From Fimbriimonadaceae bacterium (lineage in GTDB: Bacteria; Armatimonadota; Fimbriimonadia; Fimbriimonadales; Fimbriimonadaceae): a stretch of DNA of 14,983 nucleotides. The translations under genes and the position numbers were made by a program. Below the pieces are notes generated by a model. It saw nothing but the letters and a program-made list of their open reading frames with translations. It was not told the DNA's origin and ran no database searches. Positions within the stretch are counted from its first letter, which is position 1. Each line of letters opens with the position of its first letter. This document shows positions 1 through 6,079 of this stretch, piece after piece. The stretch is taken from assembly GCA_014380605.1 (NCBI GenBank), contig JACMJO010000250.1:1-14983 (forward strand). The letters run 5' to 3'.

Positions 1-51
1 CCACCAGCCATCCTCGCCAGCATAGAGCTCGACATCGAAAAGACTATCCAT
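1..51 (-). CDS. 5' end of an unknown leftward gene (partial)
   Basis: An open frame begins at ATG 51 on the minus strand and runs off the left edge after 17 codons (MDSLFDVELYAGEDGWW). The residues look like genuine protein, with a DVELYAGEDGWW stretch resembling the first strand and turn of a small alpha/beta protein. A TATAAT box lies 5 nt upstream of the ATG, so the transcript would start at or almost at the start codon (leaderless). It is divergent from the lipid kinase gene. The fragment is too short to name a family. Confidence 0.5.
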   Translation of the reverse strand, partial: MDSLFDVELYAGEDGWW

Positions 52-57
52 AGGTTC

Positions 58-63
58 ATTATA
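58..63 (-). promoter_or_regulatory. -10 box (TATAAT) of a leaderless-type promoter
   Basis: A perfect TATAAT on the minus strand ends 6 nt before the minus-strand ATG at 51. No convincing -35 lies 16-18 nt upstream. The very short distance suits a leaderless mRNA. This rests on one motif only. Confidence 0.4.
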
Positions 64-136
64 CGGTTACCGGAAAGGGATGGGTCCGACAAAACCCAGC
101 CCCAACCCAACCTCCAACCAGGGCTACAATCCCCCA

Positions 137-1024
137 ATGGCCAAGATCGTTGCGATCCGCAATCCCAAAAGCGGCCGCTCGCGCCTGGCCAAGTCCTGGG
201 AGCAGATTAAAGCCGACCTCCAATCCCGCCTCGGCCCCATCGAATTCTGGGAAACCCAAGGTCCCGGCCGCGCAACCCAACTCGCCAAACAAGCCGTCGG
301 CCAAGGTTTCCAAACCGTCATCGCCATCGGCGGCGACGGCACCATCACCCAAACCGCCAACGGCCTGATCGGCTCCGATGTCGCATTCGGTGTCATCCCC
401 AGCGGCACCGGCAATGACCTCTGCCGAACCCTCGGCATCGGCGCCTCTATCCCAAGGGCCCTTGATGCCCTCCAAAATGGCAAAACCATCCAGATGGACG
501 TCGGCCATTGGAGAACAGATCAAAACGAAGGCTACTTCCTGAACATCGCCGGCATGGGCTTCGATGCCGCCGTCGCCGACCGCATCAATCAAGGCTTCCG
601 AAGCCTTCGCGGAACCGTCGCCTATCTCGCCGCCGTCATCGCCACCCTCCGCACCTATCAGCCAAAGGAACTAAAGCTAACCCTGGACGGCCAAACGATC
701 GAAGAGGAGATTATGCTCGCCGCCGTCGCCAATGCCCAATCCTATGGCGGCGGCATGCGGGTCGCCCCCATGGCCTCCATCACCGATGGCATGTTGGACA
801 TCATTCTTGTAAAGCGACTGGGCAAGTTCGACTTCCTGAGAGCCTTTCCCAGCGTTTTCAAGGGCGGCCATATCGGCCATCCCGCCGTCGAGCACTACCG
901 CGCCCGATCCATCCGCCTAGATCCTCGCGGCGACTCCCCATTCCTCATCGACGGCGAACTCACCCCCTGCCAATGGGCCGAAATCGAAATCCTCCCCGCC
1001 GCCCTCCGCATCATCGTGCCGTAA
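137..1024 (+). CDS. Diacylglycerol kinase-family lipid kinase (DagK/YegS/LCB5 type)
   Basis: A 295-aa protein of the DAGK catalytic superfamily, which transfers phosphate from ATP to a lipid hydroxyl (diacylglycerol or a related lipid) at the inner face of the membrane. The nucleotide-binding GGDGT motif is at residues 65-69, and PSGTGNDL is at about 88-95. A GMGFDAAV segment and a C-terminal IDGE motif, typical of the beta-sandwich lipid-binding half, follow. Length is normal for single-domain bacterial members. The ATG at 137 is chosen because MAKIVAIRNPKSG begins exactly like the family. The frame is open back to an ATG at 80, but that adds only a Pro/Asn-rich 19-residue extension. Codons are strongly C-ending, unlike the AT-richer genes downstream. 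The true lipid substrate cannot be read from sequence. Confidence 0.9.
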   Translation: MAKIVAIRNPKSGRSRLAKSWEQIKADLQSRLGPIEFWETQGPGRATQLAKQAVGQGFQTVIAIGGDGTITQTANGLIGSDVAFGVIPSGTGNDLCRTLGIGASIPRALDALQNGKTIQMDVGHWRTDQNEGYFLNIAGMGFDAAVADRINQGFRSLRGTVAYLAAVIATLRTYQPKELKLTLDGQTIEEEIMLAAVANAQSYGGGMRVAPMASITDGMLDIILVKRLGKFDFLRAFPSVFKGGHIGHPAVEHYRARSIRLDPRGDSPFLIDGELTPCQWAEIEILPAALRIIVP

Positions 1025-1073
1025 GTTCTTCAGAAGGTCGTTTTGCTTTACAATCGAGCTACCGGGCATTGCT

Positions 1074-1517
1074 ATGTGTTACTCCCTCTACATCTCTACA
1101 ACCAGTGAGCATGACCTATCGGAGCTTAACTCCGACCTGTGTCAATTCGAGAAGTACGTCGGGCCCGAGGATCAAGAGATTGTCGACCTCCTAGCGCACC
1201 CCTCCAAATGGTATTTGAGCGTTTACGGTTCACCAGGTTGCAGTTGCCATTTTCGCCACAAGTTGGGTGGAGATGTTCCTCCTTATTTTGAAGAGCCACA
1301 AGAATGGGCCAATGAGGACTCAGACGAGATCGAATCGACCCTCAAAGCCTACGACCACTTCAAATGGATCGTGGATGCGGGCCACAGTTTGGACATTGTT
1401 GACGTTTGGACTGAGACAAAGGCTGAGCAGGTTATGGTCATGGAAGTCAGTCTAGGCAAGATATCAAGAGAGGCTTTTCACTTCATCGAAGACGTTAGAT
1501 TTGTCGTTTCCAAATAG
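1074..1517 (+). CDS. Conserved-looking hypothetical protein, 147 aa
   Basis: A cytoplasmic-type protein with no signal peptide or membrane segment. It opens with MCYSLYISTTSEHDLS and has a central GSPGCSCHFRH motif (about residues 52-62) whose CxC plus His could bind metal or form a disulfide. The remainder is acidic and aromatic (WANEDSDE; WIVDAGHSLDIVDVW). I recognise the style of a widespread uncharacterised family but cannot name it. It starts 49 nt after the lipid kinase stop. A TACAAT -10-like box at 1049-1054 could give it its own promoter; no Shine-Dalgarno site is evident. It converges with the next gene, leaving 19 nt between stops. Function unknown. Confidence 0.7.
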   Translation: MCYSLYISTTSEHDLSELNSDLCQFEKYVGPEDQEIVDLLAHPSKWYLSVYGSPGCSCHFRHKLGGDVPPYFEEPQEWANEDSDEIESTLKAYDHFKWIVDAGHSLDIVDVWTETKAEQVMVMEVSLGKISREAFHFIEDVRFVVSK

Positions 1518-1536
1518 TCTTATAGAGCGTCCACAG

Positions 1537-1920
1537 CTAACGAATATCTTCTGGCTTTGGGATTGGCTCGGCTACAGAGCCTGACCTAGGTCGAACAGGC
1601 ACTAAGGGGGACCGGTCTCCTGCACCTTGTGCACCTTGGGGTGGTTCCGAACCTTTCGCATGGAACCCGATGAGCACATTCTTTAGCGATGGATTGGTCT
1701 CCTTAATGAACTCTCGCAGGTCTTCATCAGAAAGTGATTGCAGTTGCACCTGGCGATTGATTGCCTCCCCATGACCAGCGAATTCCTCGATCAAAAGGAA
1801 CGAGATTAGGGGTTCGACCGCGTTATCGACAAAGGCTTCAACCTCCAAATCCTTTGCGATGCCAATAGCCAAAGCTCCGTTGGCTTTCTCAGCGACGTAG
1901 ACGTACGAAGGCAGGCTCAC
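1537..1920 (-). CDS. Degenerate GIY-YIG-like protein, probably catalytically inactive
   Basis: A 127-aa protein. Residues 5-82 align by eye with small GIY-YIG (UPF0213/YhbQ-like) nucleases: YVY (6-8) at the GIY position, AIG (18-20) at YIG, KDLE at the DLERR helix, AINRQ (54-58) where active members have AIxRE, and TNPSLKNV where they have NPxWxDL. The key residues are missing: the first-helix Arg is replaced (DLEVEA) and the metal-binding Glu is Gln58. Nuclease activity is therefore unlikely if the alignment is right. Residues 90-127 are a Pro/Gly/Arg-rich tail. The start is GTG at 1920; an in-frame stop lies just upstream at 1930-1932. The fold assignment is by eye. Confidence 0.6.
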   Translation of the reverse strand: MSLPSYVYVAEKANGALAIGIAKDLEVEAFVDNAVEPLISFLLIEEFAGHGEAINRQVQLQSLSDEDLREFIKETNPSLKNVLIGFHAKGSEPPQGAQGAGDRSPLVPVRPRSGSVAEPIPKPEDIR

Positions 1921-1987
1921 ACTTTCATGTTACGCCAGTCGTACGCTGCAAGCTTGCGTATCCTAGTAGTCGTCAGGTTTGGCCGTT

Positions 1988-2431
1988 TTAACGATTCCCC
2001 CCGAAGGCAGTTTCAAGCTCAACGAGATTGACTCCAAAGCCAAGGAGCGTCCGAGAAACGCTTGTCTCCTTAGTAAAAGCCATCGCCAAAAACAAATCCA
2101 CCTGAGATATTGAGGCTGCTCGTCTAGCTCGTGCGATATGCGCCGCACTTTCGAAACTCCGATGCAGCAGTGTTGACATTGCTTGCGGCCGATTATCATC
2201 AAGGACTGGAGAAATCGGTTCAGGCCATCGACTTTCCATCGCATTTGCAAAGTCAACCGGGTGTACTCCAATTTTCCGGAAGGCCGCGGAGATCTTAGTT
2301 CGGTGACCCGTTACTAGAACCCTTGCGACATCTACCGTGGTGACGTATCCACGGCGCTTTGCCTCAGGGTGTTGTGAAACAGTTCGAAATACTTTAAGTA
2401 AAGTTTTGGATGGCTTCTCAGTAGTCATCAT
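1988..2431 (-). CDS. Stand-alone Clp N-terminal-domain-like protein
   Basis: A 147-aa protein that reads as two Clp repeats, the helical pair that makes up the N domain of ClpA/ClpC: roughly residues 8-67 (GYVTTVDVARVLVTG ... FRKIGVHPVDFANAM) and 86-144 (FESAAHIARARRAASISQVDLFLAMAF ... LLGFGVNLVELETAF). It has no AAA+ module. In ClpC-type chaperones this domain docks adaptors and substrates, so a lone copy might act as an adaptor or have another protein-binding role (inference). The start is the first of two tandem ATGs, with GAGG 10 nt upstream. A possible 52-aa ORF ends 21 nt upstream on the same strand. Not a truncated clpC: both ends are clean. Confidence 0.7.
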   Translation of the reverse strand: MMTTEKPSKTLLKVFRTVSQHPEAKRRGYVTTVDVARVLVTGHRTKISAAFRKIGVHPVDFANAMESRWPEPISPVLDDNRPQAMSTLLHRSFESAAHIARARRAASISQVDLFLAMAFTKETSVSRTLLGFGVNLVELETAFGGNR

Positions 2432-2452
2432 CGTCGTAAGGCCTCGTCAGGC

Positions 2453-2611
2453 TCAGAACTCAAGTTTGCCATACCGCTCGACGAGGCGCTGCCAGTCGGC
2501 TCGATGCAGAGCCTCCTGCACTCGCAAGCGGTCCGTTTGAGGTCTACTTGCGAGAGCCCTTCGCTTCGTAATGGAGGAATCAAAATCAAAACCTAGGCAA
2601 TAATCAACCAT
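2453..2611 (-). CDS. Candidate small protein, 52 aa, upstream of the Clp-N-like gene
   Basis: An ATG at 2611 opens a 52-codon minus-strand frame ending in TGA at 2453-2455, 21 nt before the Clp-N-like gene and in the same direction. The C-terminal half (RVQEALHRADWQRLVERYGK) reads as a charged amphipathic helix with G/C-ending codons, as real coding sequence would. The start is weak: there is no Shine-Dalgarno site, and the ATG lies in a CCATGG palindrome shared with the divergent gene at 2610. It could also be the 3' remnant of a longer lost gene. No family recognised. Confidence 0.35.
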   Translation of the reverse strand: MVDYCLGFDFDSSITKRRALASRPQTDRLRVQEALHRADWQRLVERYGKLEF

Positions 2612-3215
2612 GGAAAAGTCGCAAACAGTTCTTCGCCGACTTCACTCCTGCGGTCCCAATTGCGACCTGCTTAACCAAGTCGGAGATGACGTTGCAAGCC
2701 TCCGCGAGCTTGTACCCAAACTCGAATCCCTTCGCCAAGAAGACCCGAAGAACGACCTTTGGGAAAAGCGTCACGCCGAAGCCGCATCAATGCTCACGGA
2801 GTACGAAACGCGCTACAAATCAATGGTTAGAGTGCGTGAGCGGTCTTTGCGGACTTTTCGCAAACTCCGCCCAAAGTTGAGCGCAGAATCCATTCACAAG
2901 CAAAGAGAAGCCGAGCAGCACTCCCTAAAGCCTGACCTAGAAAATCGATTTCAATCACTTATCGAAGAACTCGAAGACCTCGTGTTCGAGTTAGCGGTTA
3001 CCGAAAGCGAAGTGAAACGGCCCGAACTCCTCACGTTAGTCGATTCGCTTTCCGTCCAAATCGAAATGGTTTTAGGCTCTTCTGGGATGCTCAAAGCTAG
3101 TGCCGGTATTCGAGAGGCTGCACTCCAAATGGCAAGAATGCTTGATGAGGCACAACTAGCTGAGGATGAGCTTGCGAAAGAAGAGACCGAAGAACCTCGC
3201 AGAGCTTCAAATTGA
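2610..3215 (+). CDS. Coiled-coil hypothetical protein, 201 aa
   Basis: Nearly all helical: heptad-like segments at about residues 28-100 (LRELVPKLESLRQ; the charged region around RVRERSLRTFRKLRPKL) and 112-190, with an acidic C-terminal tail (AEDELAKEETEEPRR). An N-terminal CGPNC (14-18) could be a redox or metal site. There is no signal peptide or transmembrane segment. The start is fixed by an in-frame TAA at 2601-2603; no good Shine-Dalgarno site precedes it (GGAGG is about 33 nt away). Coding sequence is AT-richer than flanking housekeeping genes. No family recognised; a structural or scaffold role is only a guess. Confidence 0.65.
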   Translation: MEKSQTVLRRLHSCGPNCDLLNQVGDDVASLRELVPKLESLRQEDPKNDLWEKRHAEAASMLTEYETRYKSMVRVRERSLRTFRKLRPKLSAESIHKQREAEQHSLKPDLENRFQSLIEELEDLVFELAVTESEVKRPELLTLVDSLSVQIEMVLGSSGMLKASAGIREAALQMARMLDEAQLAEDELAKEETEEPRRASN

Positions 3216-3361
3216 ATTACGATCACATGGTTCAGGCAAAGGATAGGTACAAACGTGCTACACACTACCACGACGAACCACAGGGGCCCTCTGCTATTCC
3301 GATGGCCAAGGTGCTCCGTAAGAGCTAGGTTCGAGATTGCAATCCAACGAGAGTCGCATAC

Positions 3362-3637
3362 ATGAAACAAGGCTTCGCTGTTGAGTTTGAACGATTGACG
3401 TCCAAAGTGACATCCAAGGCTGATGCAATCATTCTTCTTCAAAATCTGGACGAATACTCAGGACTGAACGAACTTGAAAAGGAATACCTGCGAGCCTGGT
3501 ATTTTCGTGCAAAAGGCGAAGATGTTGTAGCCAATGAAATTCTTGAAAACCTCGCCGCTAATCCAAATACGCCGATCGGTCGAATGGCTTTCCTCCTCAG
3601 AAGAAAGCGAGACGACCCTGGTGGTCAATACAGTTGA
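3362..3637 (+). CDS. Small helical hypothetical protein, 91 aa
   Basis: A soluble helical protein. Its middle (EKEYLRAWYFRAKGEDVVAN, then EILENLAANPN) resembles one and a half tetratricopeptide-like helices, and the C-terminus is basic (LLRRKRDD). The ATG at 3362 has GAGAG about 10 nt upstream. It is followed after 9 nt by the 154-aa gene, whose Shine-Dalgarno site overlaps this stop codon, so the two are almost certainly co-translated. The 146-nt spacer before it contains no convincing gene. Function unknown; the pair could be a two-component small system, but nothing identifies a toxin or antidote. Confidence 0.6.
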   Translation: MKQGFAVEFERLTSKVTSKADAIILLQNLDEYSGLNELEKEYLRAWYFRAKGEDVVANEILENLAANPNTPIGRMAFLLRRKRDDPGGQYS

Positions 3638-3646
3638 GGCAAGCCG

Positions 3647-4111
3647 ATGAAGAAAACATGCCAAGAGATTTCAGATTCGGTCTTTTCTGTGCTTGACCAG
3701 AATAGGACTAGCCCTCCAGATGTGACCCATCGGCTGCTTTTGGACATCATAGACGGACTCTCATTAGAGCAACTTATTAGCTCAGGCAACAAGCATTGTT
3801 CCGCCGCTGCAAGCATGATTCTGTGGTCATCCATGAGAGACAGCTTGCATCAAGGAAACTTTGCAGAAGTCACCGGGCATTTCAGCAGATTAGTGGCTTG
3901 GAGCAAGTCTTTCGAACCGGAGTATCACGCGCACACGTGCTTCGCTTTCTTGATGGAACTGTGGCAGCTCCTACTATCCATGAAGATAGAGGCAAGTGAG
4001 GCCTCAGACCTGGCTGGACTCCTTGAAGTACCAGAATTTACCGGCCTGCTCGACTCCCCCACGTATTCCGACAGATTACAGGACTTAGTGGCGTTCATCA
4101 GGGCTAAATGA
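3647..4111 (+). CDS. Helical hypothetical protein, 154 aa, coupled to the 91-aa gene
   Basis: An all-alpha soluble protein rich in Leu, Ser and Trp (LLLDIIDGLSLEQLISSG; FAFLMELWQLLLSM). It has one moderately hydrophobic helix but no clear membrane anchor. The Shine-Dalgarno GAGG at 3636-3639 overlaps the TGA of the preceding gene, which indicates translational coupling. Base composition matches the AT-richer block. It is the last rightward gene of the block; the next gene is convergent. I do not recognise a family. Confidence 0.6.
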   Translation: MKKTCQEISDSVFSVLDQNRTSPPDVTHRLLLDIIDGLSLEQLISSGNKHCSAAASMILWSSMRDSLHQGNFAEVTGHFSRLVAWSKSFEPEYHAHTCFAFLMELWQLLLSMKIEASEASDLAGLLEVPEFTGLLDSPTYSDRLQDLVAFIRAK

Positions 4112-4142
4112 TTTCACAGAACCTCTCCAGCTGCCTCGGCCC

Positions 4143-4170
4143 CTCAACCCTAGACTCTTAACACTCAACC
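4143..4170. repeat. Degenerate 7-nt tandem repeat, about 4 units
   Basis: Four consecutive heptamers on the plus strand (CTCAACC, CTAGACT, CTTAACA, CTCAACC). The minus-strand reading of the last unit contains the TGA stop of the GNAT gene. It shares its 7-nt period with arrays at 4710-4751, 5397-5431 and 7551-7571. Confidence 0.45.
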
Positions 4171-4566
4171 GGTCCTCAGATTCCGCAGCCCCGCCAACGT
4201 CGACCTAAAGCCGCACGCCGAGTAGAACGGCTCCAGGTGCGGCTCATAGTCGACATGGAGCCACTCGATGCCCTTCTCCGACGCAACCTTGGCGGCCTCT
4301 TCCATCAACCTCCGACCAATGCCGCGCCGCTGGTGGGTCTTCCGCACTGTCGGCTCCAAAACAAACGCGTGGATACCGCCATCCCAAGCCAGGTAAACGA
4401 ATCCAACCAGCTCCTCGCCGTCATAGGCGCAGATGTACGCGAGGCTTCGGCTGAGAACATGGTCGAAACCGCACGGCTTATGTTTCGGCCAGGCGGTCCC
4501 ATAGAGGTCGTTCAGCGCCTCGTCTGAAACAGGCGGACTGACTAAAAAGACGATCTCAGAATCCAA
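4165..4566 (-). CDS. GNAT-family N-acetyltransferase
   Basis: A 133-aa single-domain GNAT, which transfers an acetyl group from acetyl-CoA to an amine. The acetyl-CoA pyrophosphate-binding loop is seen as HQRRGIGRRLMEEA (about residues 78-91), after the FVLEPTVRKT strand (motif A). Motif B is HVDYEPHLEPFYSACGFRS near the C-terminus. The acceptor cannot be predicted. The start is TTG at 4566, supported by GAGG 4 nt upstream; the protein then begins MDSEIVFLVSPP. The C-terminal end lies in a 7-nt repeat array. A 10-bp hairpin (4590-4622) lies just upstream. The same 12-nt leader string (CTTTCCTCACCG, plus strand) precedes both this gene and the gene starting at 5382. Confidence 0.85.
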   Translation of the reverse strand: MDSEIVFLVSPPVSDEALNDLYGTAWPKHKPCGFDHVLSRSLAYICAYDGEELVGFVYLAWDGGIHAFVLEPTVRKTHQRRGIGRRLMEEAAKVASEKGIEWLHVDYEPHLEPFYSACGFRSTLAGLRNLRTG

Positions 4567-4589
4567 CTTTCCTCACCGCTTCTTCCGGT

Positions 4590-4622
4590 CCCTCCACATC
4601 AGCGAAGCACCAATGTGGAGGG
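4590..4622. terminator. 10-bp perfect hairpin between the TlpA-like and GNAT genes
   Basis: Arms CCCTCCACAT and ATGTGGAGGG are perfect complements around a 13-nt loop. It lies downstream of the TlpA-like stop and 24 nt upstream of the GNAT start, both leftward. No U-tract follows in the leftward direction, so it is not a canonical intrinsic terminator; it could be a processing or attenuating structure. Confidence 0.4.
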
Positions 4623-4709
4623 TTATTGCGCTCTGAACTCTCAACGCTGGTCCCCAACCGAGGAACCAAGGAACCTAAAACCGAGGAATGTCACGACCCA
4701 CTACCCACC

Positions 4710-4751
4710 AACCACTAACCACCAACCACTAACCGCTAACCACCAACCGCG
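4710..4751. repeat. Heptanucleotide tandem repeat, 6 units, covering the TlpA-like stop codon
   Basis: Six head-to-tail 7-mers of the form AACCNCN: AACCACT, AACCACC, AACCACT, AACCGCT, AACCACC, AACCGCG. The stop codon (4729-4731) and last residues (RLVVSG) of the leftward thioredoxin gene are encoded inside the array. The adjoining spacer from about 4628 is of similar simple character (CTCTGAA, CTCTCAA; AACCGAGGAA twice). Confidence 0.65.
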
Positions 4752-5382
4752 CAACCGCCGCCTCGATCGCCTCCACCTTCGCATCCGCCTTGAACGCCGA
4801 CACCACCTGCCCGTCCTTTACCAGGAACAGCGCCGGAATCGCAATCACCCTCAGTCGATCCCAAGTCTGCTTGTCGTCCCACAAAACCGGATTCGCAAAC
4901 GGAGTCTTCTTGACGAACTTGTCCATCGTCTCGCGCTTCTCGTCGATGCTGATCGACAGAACCTCGAAGCCCTGCGCCTTGTACTTGTCCCGAATCTTGT
5001 CCAGCTTGGGCTTTAGAACCAAACAAGGCTTGCACCAAGTGGCCCAATAGTCCAGCAAGACAACCTTGCCCTTCAAAGCTTCGGCATCCCAAACTTTGCC
5101 CGTCTGATCCTTCAGATTCAAAGCGCCCAAGGCGAAGGGCAACGAAAGGGACATAAACCGCTCAGGGTCTTTCTTGAACTCGGCCACCTCTTTGCCAGCG
5201 CAGAAGTAATAGGCCTTGCCCTTATACTTCACGCCCGCCGCCGGCTTCTCCTCCGCATGACCTGCGCCGTGAGCGGTGCAGATGACGCACTCCGCCATCT
5301 TCGGCAACTCCTTCTTCGCAATGTCCTGGGGAGTGTCTTGAACCCCACCCATCGTCGCCAAAATCATAATCAATGCTTTCAT
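4729..5382 (-). CDS. YHS/TRASH metal-binding domain fused to a TlpA-like thioredoxin
   Basis: A 217-aa protein. Residues 1-17 are a short hydrophobic leader (MKALIMILATMGG), probably for export. Residues 30-78 form a YHS/TRASH-like metal site: C32-x2-C35, H38, H42, then YKGKAYYFC (C61) and DPERFM. The usual fourth Cys of FCxxxC is Glu65. Residues 86-217 are a TlpA/ResA-type thioredoxin with WATWCKPC (113-120) and a cis-Pro loop IAIP (180-183), expected to reduce or exchange disulfides outside the cytoplasm. The start is ATG 5382 behind GGTGAGGAAAGAGAA, a usable Shine-Dalgarno site. It is the last gene of the ArsR/Cys-rich peptide/beta-barrel unit, 52 nt after the barrel stop, which suggests a role in handling thiophilic metal or metal-damaged thiols in the envelope (inference). 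Confidence 0.85.
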   Translation of the reverse strand: MKALIMILATMGGVQDTPQDIAKKELPKMAECVICTAHGAGHAEEKPAAGVKYKGKAYYFCAGKEVAEFKKDPERFMSLSLPFALGALNLKDQTGKVWDAEALKGKVVLLDYWATWCKPCLVLKPKLDKIRDKYKAQGFEVLSISIDEKRETMDKFVKKTPFANPVLWDDKQTWDRLRVIAIPALFLVKDGQVVSAFKADAKVEAIEAAVARLVVSG

Positions 5383-5396
5383 TTCTCTTTCCTCAC

Positions 5397-5431
5397 CGAA
5401 ACTCGAAACTCGTAACTTGAAACTCGCAACT
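5397..5431. repeat. Heptanucleotide tandem repeat, 5 units
   Basis: Plus-strand 7-mers CGAAACT, CGAAACT, CGTAACT, TGAAACT, CGCAACT in a row. The array fills the gap between the beta-barrel stop (5435) and the TlpA-like start (5382), ending next to the latter's Shine-Dalgarno site. Confidence 0.6.
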
Positions 5432-5434
5432 TTC

Positions 5435-6079
5435 TCAAAACCCCCAACTCACGCTGATCCCCGGACGCTTCAGCCAAATCATCATCGCCGAAACGTTGAA
5501 ACTGTCTCCCTTGTAGGTCAGCAACAGATGGCTCCGAACGCCATCCATCATGTACATCGCATCCCACCGCTCCGCCAAACCGAGAGTCACCCCGAACGGC
5601 AGGTTGAACCGCTGGTCGTGCTCCGAGTAGTTCAGGCTCACATACACGCTCGCCTTCAAAGCCGGAATCCCCTTCGCAAAGGTGATGTAGTAGGCGTGCG
5701 GACCCGGCGGCGTCCCGATGCGATCGCTGGACGTGCCCAAATTGATCATCGGCCGCTTGTCCGTCTCCGTCGTCAGGATGTAGTTGCCAATAAAGCCGAC
5801 CTCGCCCGCCTTCGGGTTCCACTCCAATCCCGCCTGTAGCCGAGGCGTGAATCGGTGAGTCGCCGTCATGCGGTAGCGCGGACGCTCTAGGTCGACATCG
5901 ACAAACCTTGCCGATATCACCCACTTCTTGCTAATCTCCCCCGAACCGAGGAAGCCACCCTCACCGGGTCACCCAGTTCACGTTGGAACTTGGATCGGTC
6001 GCCGGATCGGTGCTCCTTTGTCTTGGGCAAAGCTCCCTGCCCCCAGGGCGAGCAGCGGTATGACGAGCAGTGATTTCAT
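5435..6079 (-). pseudogene. Exported beta-barrel-like protein gene with two in-frame TGA codons
   Basis: ATG 6079 opens a clear signal peptide (MKSLLVIPLLALGAGSFA, cut before QDKGAPIRR). The same frame meets TGA at 5978-5980 and again at 5969-5971, then stays open to 5435 with 161 barrel-like residues after GTG 5920. These show alternating strands (MTATHRFTPRLQAGLEWNP; ILTTETDKRPMINLGTSSD; LKASVYVSLNYSEHD) and end in an aromatic residue (SWGF), as outer-membrane barrels do. In the neighbouring frame the short disrupted piece reads NVNWVT, so one missing base near GTTCC and one extra C in GACCCGG would give NVNWVT-GEGGFLGSGEISKKW. Two compensating single-base indels (real or sequencing errors) explain the break best. 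Its ATG overlaps the stop of the Cys-rich peptide gene (TGATG). An internal GTG start at 5920 would give a barrel without a signal peptide. Confidence 0.6.

Noticed and set aside
508..1194. Overlapping 228-codon frame across the lipid kinase gene
   Set aside because: Arg/Pro/His-rich product typical of a shifted frame through a GC-rich gene; the lipid kinase frame has clear motifs.
2337..2540. 67-codon plus-strand frame opposite the Clp-N-like gene
   Set aside because: Arg/Ser/Cys-rich shadow; the opposite strand carries the better-supported frames.
3227..3328. 33-codon frame between the coiled-coil and 91-aa genes
   Set aside because: No Shine-Dalgarno site, no recognisable features, and length expected by chance.
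5379..5924. 181-codon minus-strand frame over the barrel gene
   Set aside because: Shifted-frame translation with no motifs; the alternative frame has barrel-like strands and an aromatic C-terminus.
5969..5980. TGA codons in the barrel gene read as selenocysteine or recoded codons
   Set aside because: Two TGAs three codons apart, no visible selenocysteine-insertion stem, and TGA is an ordinary stop elsewhere in this window (ppa, the 91-aa gene, yacL); an indel pair is simpler.
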